Assembly: GCF_018603515.1 (NCBI RefSeq)
Contig: NZ_JACATN010000002.1
Span: 496,001-560,000 of the forward strand
Direction: 5' to 3'
DNA length: 64,000 nt
DNA from: Zobellia barbeyronii
GTDB taxonomy: Bacteria > Bacteroidota > Bacteroidia > Flavobacteriales > Flavobacteriaceae
The notes under the pieces were generated by a model. It worked only from the letters and a program-made list of their open reading frames with translations, was not told the DNA's origin and did no database searches. The position numbers and the translations under genes were made by a program. Positions within the stretch are counted from its first letter, which is position 1; each line of letters begins with the position of its first letter. Of the stretch, positions 10,298-19,890 are shown piece after piece.

Positions 10298-11104
10298 ATG
10301 TTTGATATAGATAATAAGATTGCTGTTATAACTGGAGCTAGTGGAGCTTTGGCAGGTAGTGTTGCTAAAAGTTTAGCAAAATCAGGGACAAAATTGGCTC
10401 TGTTAACACGAAAAAAGACATCGGTTCAATCGCTTTTAGATGAAATTAAAACCGTGGGCGGACACGCTAATGTGTATGAAGCAGATATTTTAAGTGAAGA
10501 ATCTTTAGAAAAAGCTAAAAACCAGATTTTATCAGATTTTGGAAGAATAGACATTCTTTTAAATATCGCTGGCGGAAACCTTCCCGGAGCAACGGTGGCG
10601 CCTGGCCAGACCATTTTTGATATTAAGATTGCGGACTTTAACAAGGTAACGGAGCTTAACCTTAACGGGACGCTTATCCCCTCTTTGGTTTTCGGTAAAG
10701 TAATGTCTGAACAAAAAGAAGGTGTAATTATTAACTATTCTTCTATGGCGGCAGATAGGGTTATTACAAGAGTAGCTGGTTATTCTGCTTCCAAGGCGGC
10801 AATGGAGAACTTCACTAAGTGGATGGCAGTAGAAATGGCTACTAAATTTGGTAGCGGCATACGAGTTAACGCTATTGCTCCTGGTTTCTTTATCGGAAAA
10901 CAGAACAAAGCATTGCTTACAAATGAGGATGGCTCGTTTACACAGCGTGGGGAGACTATTATAAAAAGTACACCAATGGGTCGTTTTGGCGAAGTTGGGG
11001 AACTAAACGGTGCAATTCAATTTTTATGTAGTGATGCGTCTAAGTTTATAACGGGTATCGTATTACCTGTAGATGGTGGGTTTAGTGCTTTTAGCGGAGT
11101 GTAA
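10298..11104 (+). CDS. SDR-family oxidoreductase, probable D-mannonate oxidoreductase
   Basis: 268 residues, the normal length of a classical short-chain dehydrogenase. Seen: an N-terminal Rossmann motif TGASGALAG (residues 13-20; the family usually has TGxxxGIG), NIAGG near residue 89-93, catalytic Ser in YSSM (about 148), the catalytic pair in GYSASK (Tyr162, Lys166), and the C-terminal VDGGFSAFSGV. In many Bacteroidota an SDR of this kind stands next to uxuA and takes the place of the unrelated UxuB, reducing D-fructuronate to D-mannonate with NAD(P)H. The assignment rests on the neighbour uxuA 56 bp downstream; the fold alone would also allow another sugar-acid reductase such as KduD. Confidence 0.75.
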   Translation: MFDIDNKIAVITGASGALAGSVAKSLAKSGTKLALLTRKKTSVQSLLDEIKTVGGHANVYEADILSEESLEKAKNQILSDFGRIDILLNIAGGNLPGATVAPGQTIFDIKIADFNKVTELNLNGTLIPSLVFGKVMSEQKEGVIINYSSMAADRVITRVAGYSASKAAMENFTKWMAVEMATKFGSGIRVNAIAPGFFIGKQNKALLTNEDGSFTQRGETIIKSTPMGRFGEVGELNGAIQFLCSDASKFITGIVLPVDGGFSAFSGV

Positions 11105-11160
11105 CTTATTGCATTCTACATTATATAAAACATATATCAACTAATTAAGAAGTACCGAAT

Positions 11161-12363
11161 ATGGAACAAACATGGAGATGGTATGGGCCCAATGACCCTG
11201 TTAGCCTACAAGATATTAAACAGGCCGGTGCCACAGGAATTGTAACCGCATTGCATCACATACCCAATGGAGAAGTTTGGTCGGTTTCTGAAATTGAGGA
11301 ACGCAAAAATCTTTTAGAAAAAAATGGTTTGGTATGGTCCGTTGTGGAATCATTACCTATTCATGAAAGTATTAAGACACAGCAAGATGGTTTTGAGCAA
11401 CTTATAGAAAACTATAAGCAGAGCTTAAAAAATCTTGCTGAATGTAATATTAATGTGGTCTGCTATAATTTTATGCCGGTACTTGATTGGACACGTACAA
11501 GCTTAGATTACGAAGTAGAAGATGGTTCAAAAGCACTTTTTTTTAACGCAACAGCTCTAGCTGCTTTTGATTTGTTTATCCTTAAAAGGCCTGATGCTGA
11601 AAAAAGCTTTACAGAAGCTCAAATAGAAGCCGCCAAAACATATTACAACAAAATGTCTGAAGATGACATTTATAAACTGGTGAAAACCATTATCGCTGGT
11701 TTACCAGGCTCTTCAGAGAATTACCAAATACCTAAGACCGGTTTTGACCTTAGTCCGTTTCAAGCCACTTTAGACACCTACAAAGGCATGGATGAGGATG
11801 ACATGCGCAACAACCTTGTTTATTTTCTAAATGCAATAATGTCTACTGCTGAAGAAAATGGCATGTTAATGTGCATTCACCCAGATGACCCACCATTTTC
11901 TATTTTAGGGTTACCACGTATCATGCGAAATGAAGCTGACTATGCATATATTTTTGATAAGGTAAAGTCCATTAATAATGGTATTACTTTCTGCACGGGA
12001 TCCTTGGGCGCTAGAGCAGATAACGATTTACCTAAAATGTTTAAACGATTTGCTGACCGTGTTCACTTTTTACATTTACGAAGTACTAAACGCGATGCAA
12101 ATGGAAACTTCTATGAGGCGAATCATCTAGAGGGAGATGTTCCTATGTACGAACTTGTAAAATTGATTCTTGCCGAAGAACAAAGAAGAAAAGCAGAAGG
12201 CAGAAAAGATGCATTGATTCCGATGAGACCTGACCACGGCCACCAGATGTTAGATGATCTTCATAAAAAAACCAATCCCGGTTACTCAGGTATAGGTCGC
12301 TTACGCGGATTAGCCGAATTACGTGGATTAGAGTTAGGAATTCGAAAAGCTTTTTTTGAATAA
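11161..12363 (+). CDS. uxuA: Mannonate dehydratase
   Basis: 400 residues, close to the usual 390-400 of UxuA (EC 4.2.1.8). The start [19 protein letters not shown], the segment [12 protein letters not shown], the metal/substrate-site region CIHPDDPPF (about residue 237-245) and the C-terminal MRPDHGHQ are family hallmarks. The enzyme dehydrates D-mannonate to 2-keto-3-deoxygluconate in the cytoplasm, the step after fructuronate reduction in glucuronate breakdown. It follows the SDR gene with a 56-bp gap and is surely co-transcribed. KDG kinase, KDPG aldolase and uronate isomerase are not in the window. Confidence 0.96.
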   Translation: MEQTWRWYGPNDPVSLQDIKQAGATGIVTALHHIPNGEVWSVSEIEERKNLLEKNGLVWSVVESLPIHESIKTQQDGFEQLIENYKQSLKNLAECNINVVCYNFMPVLDWTRTSLDYEVEDGSKALFFNATALAAFDLFILKRPDAEKSFTEAQIEAAKTYYNKMSEDDIYKLVKTIIAGLPGSSENYQIPKTGFDLSPFQATLDTYKGMDEDDMRNNLVYFLNAIMSTAEENGMLMCIHPDDPPFSILGLPRIMRNEADYAYIFDKVKSINNGITFCTGSLGARADNDLPKMFKRFADRVHFLHLRSTKRDANGNFYEANHLEGDVPMYELVKLILAEEQRRKAEGRKDALIPMRPDHGHQMLDDLHKKTNPGYSGIGRLRGLAELRGLELGIRKAFFE

Positions 12364-12749
12364 TACTTTTTAGCTAAAGTTAAAATTATCCTTACATAAT
12401 TTTCTAGGCCAGCAAAATCTTTGTTGGCCAGAAAATCTTCTCTATTGTCTTCCAAAAATTAGGGTTACAAATAAATAGTGGACATTTATTATTCGTTTAT
12501 TCTACCTTATAATTTTCCATTACATACCACAAATTATTGGCTAATGCTCTTTAGTATCGCTATAAACAACTGTTATATTTTCTTAAGGTAAAATGTAAGA
12601 TTCTATTGGTTTCGCAGCTCTATTCTGTCCCCGCTATGCATTGAAAACAAGAATGTTAGACCAAAAACGAATAAATCTGTAGTTCAACAAATAATTAGCC
12701 ACACTTAGCGTAATATTTTTTTATTTGTATTTACGCCAAAACCACCACC
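12364..12749. other. Intergenic region after uxuA
   Basis: 386 bp without a credible gene. The only structure I see is the hairpin at 12400-12435. The last 60 bp should contain the promoter of the BI-1 family gene but no clean -33/-7 pair is evident. Confidence 0.5.
12400..12435 (+). terminator. Probable terminator after uxuA
   Basis: Inverted repeat TTTTCTaGGCCAGCAAA / TTTGTTGGCCAGAAAA with one bulged A, one G-U pair and a 3-nt loop, 36 bp after the uxuA stop. The tail (TCTTCTCT) is only moderately T-rich, so efficiency is uncertain. Confidence 0.5.
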
Positions 12750-13460
12750 ATGAAAGACTACCAGAACACTACCACGTACCAAGTGGCAAGCTTGGTTACC
12801 GAGACTGAACGAGCTGTCTTCTACAGAAGAACATATGCGCATCTAGCAGGTGCGGTACTGCTCTTTGTTCTAATTGAAACCTTATTTTTTCAAATTCCAC
12901 CAATTTTAAATTTTGCACTTTCACTTACCGATGGTTATAGTTGGTTAATTATGTTGGGCGGTTTTTTGTTTATTACAAATTATGCCGAACGTATTGCCCT
13001 AAAGAGTAAAAGTAATAACAAGCATTATTTAGCTCTTTTAATTTACGTAATTGCAGAAGCATTCATTTTTATTCCGTTAATATTCATAGCCCTTACATAT
13101 ACAGAAAATGGTTCCCTTGATATTCTTAATCAAGCAGCTATAATGACTCTATCTTTATTCACAGGACTTTCTGCCATTGTTTTGATAACTAGAAAAGACT
13201 TTTCGTTTTTAAAATCCATATTGGCCGTGGGTTTTGCAATTGCGCTTGGACTTATTGTAGCCGGCGTATTGTTTGGGTTTAACTTGGGTCTTTTATTTAG
13301 TGCTGCCATGGTTATTTTGGCTTCTGGATCAATTCTATACCAAACTTCTAATTTGGTTCACAGATACAAATCACACCAATATGTAGCAGCTTCTTTAGGG
13401 CTTTTTGCCAGCCTTATGTTGTTATTCTGGTACATTCTTAATCTTCATACAACAGATTAA
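12750..13460 (+). CDS. Bax inhibitor-1/YccA family membrane protein
   Basis: 236 residues with about seven hydrophobic helices (roughly 30-50, 65-82, 92-112, 122-142, 150-172, 178-198, 210-232). The N-terminal TETERAVFYRRTYAHLAGAV and the interhelical pattern match the bacterial BI-1 (YccA/YbhL) family, inner membrane proteins related to the pH-sensitive calcium leak channel BsYetJ. Its role in bacteria is not settled; some family members interact with FtsH. It is flanked by a clean terminator downstream and appears to be a single-gene unit. Confidence 0.85.
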   Translation: MKDYQNTTTYQVASLVTETERAVFYRRTYAHLAGAVLLFVLIETLFFQIPPILNFALSLTDGYSWLIMLGGFLFITNYAERIALKSKSNNKHYLALLIYVIAEAFIFIPLIFIALTYTENGSLDILNQAAIMTLSLFTGLSAIVLITRKDFSFLKSILAVGFAIALGLIVAGVLFGFNLGLLFSAAMVILASGSILYQTSNLVHRYKSHQYVAASLGLFASLMLLFWYILNLHTTD

Positions 13461-13486
13461 TTTTTAGTGTTTACGTTTTTAATGTG

Positions 13487-13517
13487 AAAAGCCCTGATAT
13501 AATTATCAGGGCTTTTT
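13487..13517 (+). terminator. Rho-independent terminator after BI-1 gene
   Basis: A 13-bp stem AAAAGCCCTGATA / TATCAGGGCTTTT with a TAAT loop followed by more T residues, 26 bp after the stop codon. Confidence 0.9.
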
Positions 13518-13552
13518 TTAACTTACCACTTCATCAACTTACAAATTGAATT

Positions 13553-13981
13553 ATGAAAATTAAAACGGTATTGCTCCTCGTGTTTTTGATAGGATTTAGT
13601 TCTTTATCTGCTCAAAATAATGATATTGAAACCATAGAAAATATACTTCACACCCAAGAAACGGCATGGTCCAATCACGATTTGGAAGGTTTTATGCAGG
13701 GCTACTGGAAATCTGATGAGCTAACTTATTATAGTGGTGGAAAGGTTACCAAAGGTTGGCAAACGACTCTGGACAATTACAAAAAAGGATATCCTACTAA
13801 AGCGGACACTGGAAAGTTGCGCTTTAAAATAGACCAGATTACTAAAATTAATGAAGCGTCCTATTATGTTATGGGACAGTACTTTTTGACGCGAGAAGTG
13901 GGTGATGCCAATGGTACTTTCATGATTATATTTGAGAAGATAAATGGCGAATGGAAAATTGTAGCAGATTCTTCTTGCTAA
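13553..13981 (+). CDS. Secreted SnoaL/DUF4440-like protein
   Basis: 142 residues with a signal peptide (MKIKTVLLLVFLIGFSSLSA, cleavage before QNND). The mature part has the NTF2/SnoaL-like cone fold pattern of DUF4440: an N-terminal helix IENILHTQETAWSNHDLEGFMQGYW, a TYYSGGKVTKGW segment and a C-terminal sheet ending GEWKIVADSSC. Such proteins are periplasmic or secreted in Flavobacteriia; no catalytic function is established. The C-terminal Cys is the only cysteine in the mature part. It stands alone between a terminator and a convergent gene. Confidence 0.75.
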   Translation: MKIKTVLLLVFLIGFSSLSAQNNDIETIENILHTQETAWSNHDLEGFMQGYWKSDELTYYSGGKVTKGWQTTLDNYKKGYPTKADTGKLRFKIDQITKINEASYYVMGQYFLTREVGDANGTFMIIFEKINGEWKIVADSSC

Positions 13982-14010
13982 TTGTTATTCGTCTAAACTC
14001 ATTTAAAAAT

Positions 14011-14964
14011 CTAATTCTTCCCCTCTTCTACTTCAGTTTCAATTACTTCTATTGTTTCAATTTTGGCAGAAGGGTAATACTTGATGCGCCTTGTGGTGTA
14101 TGAGTTATTTGGAGTTATAATTTCTTTTACCCAGTTATTGGCCGGCGTACCATCAAACTGATAAATATATTCCTGAGTTAAATCTCCAAAACGTTTCTTA
14201 GTCTTAGTGGTTGCTAAAACTCCAGTTTCATCGTACAAGTAGCGCTCTTCTTTTTGTGGTATCCACTTTTTTGTAGAGCTATCATACATTAACTCTTTAT
14301 GTAAAGTTAGCTTGTTATTAACATCAAAAACCTCAACAGTTTTTGCAGTAAGGTTTCCTTCGATATAATTTTCAGAAATCACTTTTTTAAACTTCTGTCC
14401 ATTTTCTATCACCTCAGATGTTGTAATCAATTTAGATAATAGCGTATTTAGAGTTTTGCGAACTATAGTAACACTGTCGTTATTGATATACTCAAAATCA
14501 CTCTCATCTATGCCACTGGTATTGGTACGGACAAGCTTAATTAATTTCTCGTCCTCTCCATAAGTGTAAATATTCTTCTCTAAAAGTTCTTTTTCGTAAG
14601 AAACTATATTTTCAGTTATAGTTTTAGCTGCCGTTGTATCTATTTCGTAAAAATTAGCAATAGACGTGGCACGGTCAAAACTACCGTCCATATAATTTTC
14701 TATTCTACGCTCTTTTAAGAATCCATTTATGTATTTATAGTTTGTAGTCTCGTAATCTGTATCATTATAACGAGTAACGGACTTCGTTAAAAACCCGTCT
14801 GGATTAAAATAGTATTCTTCCTTACCGTAGTCGGTAATGACAAAACACGACTCCACTTTTCCCTTCAAGTTAAAATCGGATACTTTAAAAATCTCGATGT
14901 CCTGAGAAAACACCATTGAAGATATTCCCCATACTAGACATACAAACAAGAATTTTTTTATCAT
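14011..14964 (-). CDS. Hypothetical secreted protein with YD/RHS-like beta-strand repeats
   Basis: 317 residues with a signal peptide (cleavage after VFS, near residue 20). The body is a run of short beta-strand units such as EEYYFNPDGFLTKSVTRYND, NYKYINGFLKERRIENY and EERYLYDETGVLATTK, spaced about 20-30 residues; this resembles the YD-type strands of RHS-like or toast-rack sheets, but without the canonical motif. I do not recognise a named family. It is transcribed towards the DUF4440 gene, and lies just downstream of dnaK but is separated from it by a strong terminator. Confidence 0.6.
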   Translation of the reverse strand: MIKKFLFVCLVWGISSMVFSQDIEIFKVSDFNLKGKVESCFVITDYGKEEYYFNPDGFLTKSVTRYNDTDYETTNYKYINGFLKERRIENYMDGSFDRATSIANFYEIDTTAAKTITENIVSYEKELLEKNIYTYGEDEKLIKLVRTNTSGIDESDFEYINNDSVTIVRKTLNTLLSKLITTSEVIENGQKFKKVISENYIEGNLTAKTVEVFDVNNKLTLHKELMYDSSTKKWIPQKEERYLYDETGVLATTKTKKRFGDLTQEYIYQFDGTPANNWVKEIITPNNSYTTRRIKYYPSAKIETIEVIETEVEEGKN

Positions 14965-15030
14965 ACTGCAAAACTACTTGATATTCTGTGAACTGGAAAC
15001 AAAAGGCGTACCAAATCTATAAAACGAAAA

Positions 15031-15060
15031 GACCCGCTCAGTTAAATAACTGAGCGGGTC
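15031..15060 (-). terminator. Strong terminator after dnaK
   Basis: A 13-14 bp perfect GC-rich stem (GACCCGCTCAGTT / AACTGAGCGGGTC) closed by AAAT, followed on the minus strand by TTTTCGTTTT. It is 27 bp after the dnaK stop. Confidence 0.92.
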
Positions 15061-15087
15061 CTATATTCGTAGCGTTAAACGCTTAAC

Positions 15088-16995
15088 TTACTTTACTTCT
15101 TCGAAGTCTACATCTTCTACGTTATCGCCTTCTTTTGGCTCTTCAGCAGAAGCAGCATCTCCTTCTGGAGCTGCACCGTTTTGTTGTCCTTCGGCTTGTG
15201 CCTTGTACATTTCCTCAGAAGCAACTTTCCAAGCTTCATTGATCTTATCCAAAGCTGGTGTAATAACCGCTAAGTCTTTAGATTCATATGCTGCTTTTAA
15301 TTCGCCTAAAGCATCTTCTATTGGTTTTTTCTTATCATCAGATAATTTTTCACCAAATTCTTTCAGTTGCTTTTCTGTTTGGAAAATCATTCCATCAGCT
15401 TCATTCAACTTATCAGCAGTTTCCTTCGCTTTTTTATCAGATTCAGCATTAGCTTCAGCTTCAGCTTTCATTTTCTTGATATCCTCTTCTGTTAATCCTG
15501 AAGAAGCTTCAATTCTAATATCTTGCGTTTTGTTCGTTGCTTTATCCGTTGCAGAAACTTTGATAATTCCGTTTGCATCAATATCAAAAGTCACTTCAAT
15601 TTGAGGTGTACCTCTTTGAGATGGTGGAATACCGTCTAAGTGAAAACGACCTATAGTCTTGTTATCAGATGCCATTGGGCGCTCACCTTGCAATACATGA
15701 ATCTCAACCGATGGCTGATTATCTGCTGCTGTAGAGAACACTTGAGATTTCTTAGTAGGAATCGTAGTGTTAGCTTCGATCAACTTAGTCATTACACTAC
15801 CCATGGTCTCAATACCTAGAGATAAAGGAGTAACGTCTAATAACAATACATCTTTAACATCTCCTGTAAGAACACCACCTTGAATTGCTGCACCAATAGC
15901 AACAACCTCATCTGGGTTAACACCTTTTGAAGGTTTCTTACCAAAGAATTTCTCAACAGCTTCAACAACTGCAGGAATTCTTGTTGAACCACCTACTAAG
16001 ATAATTTCATCAATATCACTTTTAGAAAGTCCTGCTGCTTTAAGCGCAGTCTCACATGGAGCGATAGTTCTTTTTACCAAGTCACCGATCAATTGCTCAA
16101 ATTTAGCTCTTGTAAGTGTACGTACTAAATGCTTAGGTCCTGAAGCGGTAGCAGTAACGTAAGGTAAGTTGATTTCCGTTTGTGCAGAAGAAGACAATTC
16201 TATTTTTGCTTTCTCAGCAGCTTCACGCAAACGCTGTAATGCCATGGCATCTTTACGTAAGTCAATGCTTTCGTCTTTATTGAACTCCTCAGCTAACCAA
16301 TCAATAATCTCTTGATCAACATCATCACCACCTAAGTGTGTATCACCATCAGTAGACAATACTTCAAAAACACCATCACCTAATTCTAGTATAGATACAT
16401 CATGCGTACCACCACCAAAATCAAAAACAACTATTTTCTGATCAGTATCTTTCTTATCCATACCGTAAGCCAAAGAAGCTGCGGTAGGTTCATTTATAAT
16501 TCTCTCTACAGTAAGACCAGCAATCTCACCTGCTTCTTTAGTTGCTTGACGCTGTGCATCATTAAAGTAAGCAGGAACAGTAATTACCGCACGGGTAACA
16601 TCTTGTCCTAAATAGTCTTCTGCAGTTTTCTTCATTTTCTGAAGAATCATTGCAGAAAGTTCTTGTGGCGTATATAAACGACCATCAATATCAACACGTG
16701 GTGTGTCGTTATCTCCTTTTACAACTTTATAAGGAACTCTTCCGGCTTCTTTACTAGACTCCGAAAATTTGTTACCCATAAAACGCTTTATAGAATATAT
16801 AGTGTTGTGAGGGTTGGTTACCGCCTGTCTTTTTGCAGGATCTCCAACCTTAATCTCTCCACCTTCTACAAATGCAATTACAGATGGTGTAGTTCTCTTA
16901 CCTTCTGCATTAGGAATCACTACCGGTTCGTTACCTTCCATAACGGAAACACAGGAGTTGGTAGTACCCAAGTCAATACCTATAATTTTACTCAT
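15088..16995 (-). CDS. dnaK: Molecular chaperone DnaK (Hsp70)
   Basis: 635 residues, normal for bacterial DnaK. Seen: the N-terminal ATPase signature [17 protein letters not shown], phosphate loop [27 protein letters not shown], the linker [16 protein letters not shown] (about 385-400), the beta substrate domain and the helical lid, ending in an acidic tail EDVDFEEVK. It binds hydrophobic segments of unfolded proteins in an ATP cycle with DnaJ and GrpE; neither partner gene is adjacent here. It is a single-gene unit with its own strong terminator. Upstream lies an inverted repeat shared with clpB, described separately. Confidence 0.98.
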   Translation of the reverse strand: MSKIIGIDLGTTNSCVSVMEGNEPVVIPNAEGKRTTPSVIAFVEGGEIKVGDPAKRQAVTNPHNTIYSIKRFMGNKFSESSKEAGRVPYKVVKGDNDTPRVDIDGRLYTPQELSAMILQKMKKTAEDYLGQDVTRAVITVPAYFNDAQRQATKEAGEIAGLTVERIINEPTAASLAYGMDKKDTDQKIVVFDFGGGTHDVSILELGDGVFEVLSTDGDTHLGGDDVDQEIIDWLAEEFNKDESIDLRKDAMALQRLREAAEKAKIELSSSAQTEINLPYVTATASGPKHLVRTLTRAKFEQLIGDLVKRTIAPCETALKAAGLSKSDIDEIILVGGSTRIPAVVEAVEKFFGKKPSKGVNPDEVVAIGAAIQGGVLTGDVKDVLLLDVTPLSLGIETMGSVMTKLIEANTTIPTKKSQVFSTAADNQPSVEIHVLQGERPMASDNKTIGRFHLDGIPPSQRGTPQIEVTFDIDANGIIKVSATDKATNKTQDIRIEASSGLTEEDIKKMKAEAEANAESDKKAKETADKLNEADGMIFQTEKQLKEFGEKLSDDKKKPIEDALGELKAAYESKDLAVITPALDKINEAWKVASEEMYKAQAEGQQNGAAPEGDAASAEEPKEGDNVEDVDFEEVK

Positions 16996-17057
16996 GTTAT
17001 ATGTTTTAAATATTAGTGTTCATTTTTAGAATCGATTACTAATTGTCAAACAATATG

Positions 17058-17086
17058 CCAACTGATAACAACCTGACATGATGTCA
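17058..17086 (-). promoter_or_regulatory. Candidate heat-shock element and -7-like box of dnaK
   Basis: Read on the dnaK strand: TGACATCATGTCAG (an inverted repeat TGACAT/ATGTCA around one base, 17073-17086), then 7 nt, then TATCAGTTGG (17058-17067). The element lies 78-91 bp before the start codon. The same TGACnTnATGTC core is found before clpB, followed at 8 nt by TATCTTGG. What binds it is unknown; the match between two heat-shock genes is the support. Confidence 0.5.
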
Positions 17087-17259
17087 TTTCTATATTTACA
17101 GACAGCTAAGAACACGCCATAAATAGGGTTTTCTTGAACAAAAAGCGACAGTATGATACCTATTACATTAAAACTAGAGTCATCTTACTTATCATATTTC
17201 TGTAAATGTCTGTTCAACAGGCTCTAATTTGTTAGTTTCTATGTACCCTAATTTTTGGC

Positions 17260-17289
17260 TTTGCCTAATGCGGGCTTTATCTATCTTTA
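17260..17289 (+). promoter_or_regulatory. Probable sdaA promoter
   Basis: TTTG (17260-17263), 18-bp spacer, then TATCTTTA (17282-17289), one base from the Bacteroidota -7 consensus TAnnTTTG, 23 bp before the sdaA start. Confidence 0.45.
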
Positions 17290-17312
17290 TACCATAAACG
17301 AGTTTATAATTT

Positions 17313-18740
17313 ATGGAGTCTATTAGTATTTTTGACATGCTTAAGATTGGTGTTGGCCCTTCTAGTTCTCATACCTTAGGGCCTTGGCGGGCAGCAGAAC
17401 GATGGATTTCAGAACTGAAATCTGCACAATTATTTGATGAAGTCGTTAGTATACGAGTACATGTATATGGTTCTTTAGCCTTAACAGGTAAAGGCCATGC
17501 CACAGATTACGCCATTATGTTGGGCCTCTCTGGAACGGACCCCGTAGAAATCCCCATTAAGGATATACATTCTATTGTTGCAGATATTCAGGAATCCCAT
17601 GTTCTGAACTTTGGGAATTCAACATCCATTTCCTTTGACCCAAAGACCGATATTTTATTCCACAGGAAGTTTTTAGAATTTCATGCCAACGGACTTCAGT
17701 TTGAAGCTACTTTAAAATCAGGAAAGACCAAAAAGAACACCTACTACTCTATTGGTGGCGGATTCGTAGTGGTCAAGGAAAGAAAAAATGCCAAGCGTAA
17801 CATAGCCACGTTTAATAGTTTTCCTTTCCCCATTCAAAAAGGTACGGAGCTACTCGCCTACTGCCAGAGTGAAAACAAAAGTATATCTGAGATTGTTCTT
17901 GAAAACGAGCGCTCGTTACGGAGTGATGCCGAAATAAACGAAAAACTAGACCACGTATGGAAAACCATGCTAGAATGCATGTATATTGGTTGTCATACAG
18001 AGGGTAAACTTCCGGGAGGCTTAAATGTCACCCGTAGGGCTTATGATATCAATAAAAACCTTTTATACGGCTCACATGTTTATGATTCACCAGAGGTTTG
18101 GTTATCTACAATACGAAACACAGAGGTTAAATTCCGTCAGATTTTAAAATGGGTGAGCTGTTTTGCCTTGGCCGTTAACGAAGTGAACGCTTCTTTGGGG
18201 CGTGTGGTAACCGCTCCTACTAACGGAAGTGCTGGAGTCATTCCCGCTGTACTCATGTATTATATGGTGATAGAAAACCATGAAGCCGATTTTGAACATA
18301 TTAAAAAGTTTCTTTTCGTTGCCGGTGAAATAGGTAGCATCTTTAAAAAAGGAGCAACCATCTCCGCAGCCATGGGTGGCTGCCAAGCAGAAATTGGAGT
18401 CTCTAGTGCCATGGCAGCAGGTGCGCTTACCGAGTTGTTGGGCGGCACACCAGAACAAGTACTTATGGCAGCTGAAATTGCTATGGAACATCATCTAGGA
18501 CTTACCTGTGATCCTATAGGCGGACTTGTACAAATACCTTGCATAGAACGCAACAGTATGGGAGCCATAAAAGCAATTAATGCCGCGGAGTTAGCTTTAG
18601 GTTCCGACCCTAAAGATGCCAAGGTTCCTCTAGACAAAGTAGTTGAGACCATGTGGGCCACGGCAAAAGATATGAGTTCTAAATATAAAGAGACTTCCGA
18701 AGGAGGCCTGGCTATAGGAATTAATATGAGTGATTGTTAA
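17313..18740 (+). CDS. sdaA: L-serine ammonia-lyase, iron-sulfur type
   Basis: 475 residues; fused single-chain form with the beta (ACT-like) domain [20 protein letters not shown] at the N-terminus and the catalytic alpha domain after about residue 190. Seen: [76 protein letters not shown]. The Cys residues in GGCQ, LTCD and IPCI are the [4Fe-4S] ligands, and the protein ends in Cys, matching the C-terminal cysteine that fills the active site in the structurally known enzyme. It deaminates L-serine to pyruvate and ammonia in the cytoplasm. Single gene; its stop is followed by 240 bp of non-coding DNA. Confidence 0.96.
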   Translation: MESISIFDMLKIGVGPSSSHTLGPWRAAERWISELKSAQLFDEVVSIRVHVYGSLALTGKGHATDYAIMLGLSGTDPVEIPIKDIHSIVADIQESHVLNFGNSTSISFDPKTDILFHRKFLEFHANGLQFEATLKSGKTKKNTYYSIGGGFVVVKERKNAKRNIATFNSFPFPIQKGTELLAYCQSENKSISEIVLENERSLRSDAEINEKLDHVWKTMLECMYIGCHTEGKLPGGLNVTRRAYDINKNLLYGSHVYDSPEVWLSTIRNTEVKFRQILKWVSCFALAVNEVNASLGRVVTAPTNGSAGVIPAVLMYYMVIENHEADFEHIKKFLFVAGEIGSIFKKGATISAAMGGCQAEIGVSSAMAAGALTELLGGTPEQVLMAAEIAMEHHLGLTCDPIGGLVQIPCIERNSMGAIKAINAAELALGSDPKDAKVPLDKVVETMWATAKDMSSKYKETSEGGLAIGINMSDC

Positions 18741-18980
18741 GATTACCCCTTCAATTTAAAGACGGATTGAACTTTGACTCTTTACACAGTTCTTTTTGGT
18801 ATTTTGGTTTTTAATGACCCAGCCAACTTCTGACCTATTTTCTTTATTGTCACTCCAATTAGCTCAATCATCGATTTATAATTTGTAGTCCAATACAACA
18901 ATAATTGTAGTCTATCAATTCAAATGTTTATATTGCACTTCACAAGAAAACTTGCTTTCACCAAAAACTAAAAACCAGTC

Positions 18981-19760
18981 ATGACTAAGATTGAACACAT
19001 TGAAAATGAAATCCGAGATTTAAGAACTCAGCTTCAAAATCACCCCCTTTATCAAAACTTAAATAGTATAGATGATATTAGAACTTTTACAGAGAACCAT
19101 ATCTATGCTGTTTGGGACTTTATGTCTCTCCTAAAATCTCTTCAACTTTCGTTAACCAACATTAGTATTCCCTGGACTCCCTGTAAAAATCCTATTCTTG
19201 CAAGATTCATTAATGAAATTGTACATGGCGAGGAAAGTGATATAAATGAACTAGGGGAACCTAAAAGTCATTTTGAGATGTATCTGCAAGCAATGGTACA
19301 ACTAGGCGCTGATACCTCAAAAATAAATAAGTTCGTACTTCTTTTAAAAGAAGGCAAAACAGTTGAATCTGCCTTAGCCGCCATTGATATTCCAAAGAAA
19401 GTAGCCGGTTTTGTTCTATTTTCTTTCGATATTATAGCTACTGGAAAGCCTCATCTAGTAGCCTCTGCATTCACCTTTGGCCGTGAAGATGTTATTCCCG
19501 ATATGTTTATGGAAGTTCTAAAAAGTGCTGATGCAGATAACAAGCAGTACAACAAACTCGTTTACTATCTAGAAAGACATATTGAGCTGGATGGTGATGA
19601 ACATGGACCATTATCTCTTGAAATGGTAGCTGAACTTTGTGGAAATGATGAACAAAAATGGCAAGAAACTTTAAATGTTGCTCGGCAGGCATTAAGTAAA
19701 AGAATTCAGCTCTGGGATGCTATTAACGAAGCTATTACCACTCCTATAATGGCAGAATAA
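18981..19760 (+). CDS. DUF3050 protein, heme-oxygenase-like fold
   Basis: 259 residues, all-helical, matching DUF3050 over its full length (N-terminal [20 protein letters not shown], then [42 protein letters not shown] and [14 protein letters not shown]). Conserved Glu/His/Asp residues in ENH, HGEE and [10 protein letters not shown] are placed as in heme-oxygenase-like diiron oxidases, so a metal-dependent oxidase role is possible; this is inference, since no DUF3050 activity is known to me. No signal peptide, so cytoplasmic. Two copies of TTGTAGTC (18883-18890 and 18905-18912, 22 bp apart) precede it and might be an operator. Confidence 0.8.
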   Translation: MTKIEHIENEIRDLRTQLQNHPLYQNLNSIDDIRTFTENHIYAVWDFMSLLKSLQLSLTNISIPWTPCKNPILARFINEIVHGEESDINELGEPKSHFEMYLQAMVQLGADTSKINKFVLLLKEGKTVESALAAIDIPKKVAGFVLFSFDIIATGKPHLVASAFTFGREDVIPDMFMEVLKSADADNKQYNKLVYYLERHIELDGDEHGPLSLEMVAELCGNDEQKWQETLNVARQALSKRIQLWDAINEAITTPIMAE

Positions 19761-19890
19761 CCTGTCTAATTAGAAATAGCCATTATTCCCAACACAAGAA
19801 ATAATCTTAATTTAAAATTACTAATGCCCATTGTGTTGGAAATGTTTTGCATTTTTGATTCATAATCTTCGTAAAACAATAAACCTTCTT

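Larger units (their letters stand above)
16996..17312. other. Divergent intergenic region dnaK/sdaA
   Basis: 317 bp with no gene. It holds the dnaK element at 17058-17086 and a probable sdaA promoter at 17260-17289; the part between them (17090-17255) shows nothing I can interpret. Confidence 0.6.

Noticed and set aside
14011-14964. Full RHS/polymorphic toxin interpretation of the hypothetical secreted protein
   Set aside because: Too short, no RHS core motif, no toxin domain or immunity gene next to it.
15203-17029. Several open frames on the plus strand across dnaK
   Set aside because: All are antisense shadows of the strongly conserved dnaK coding sequence.
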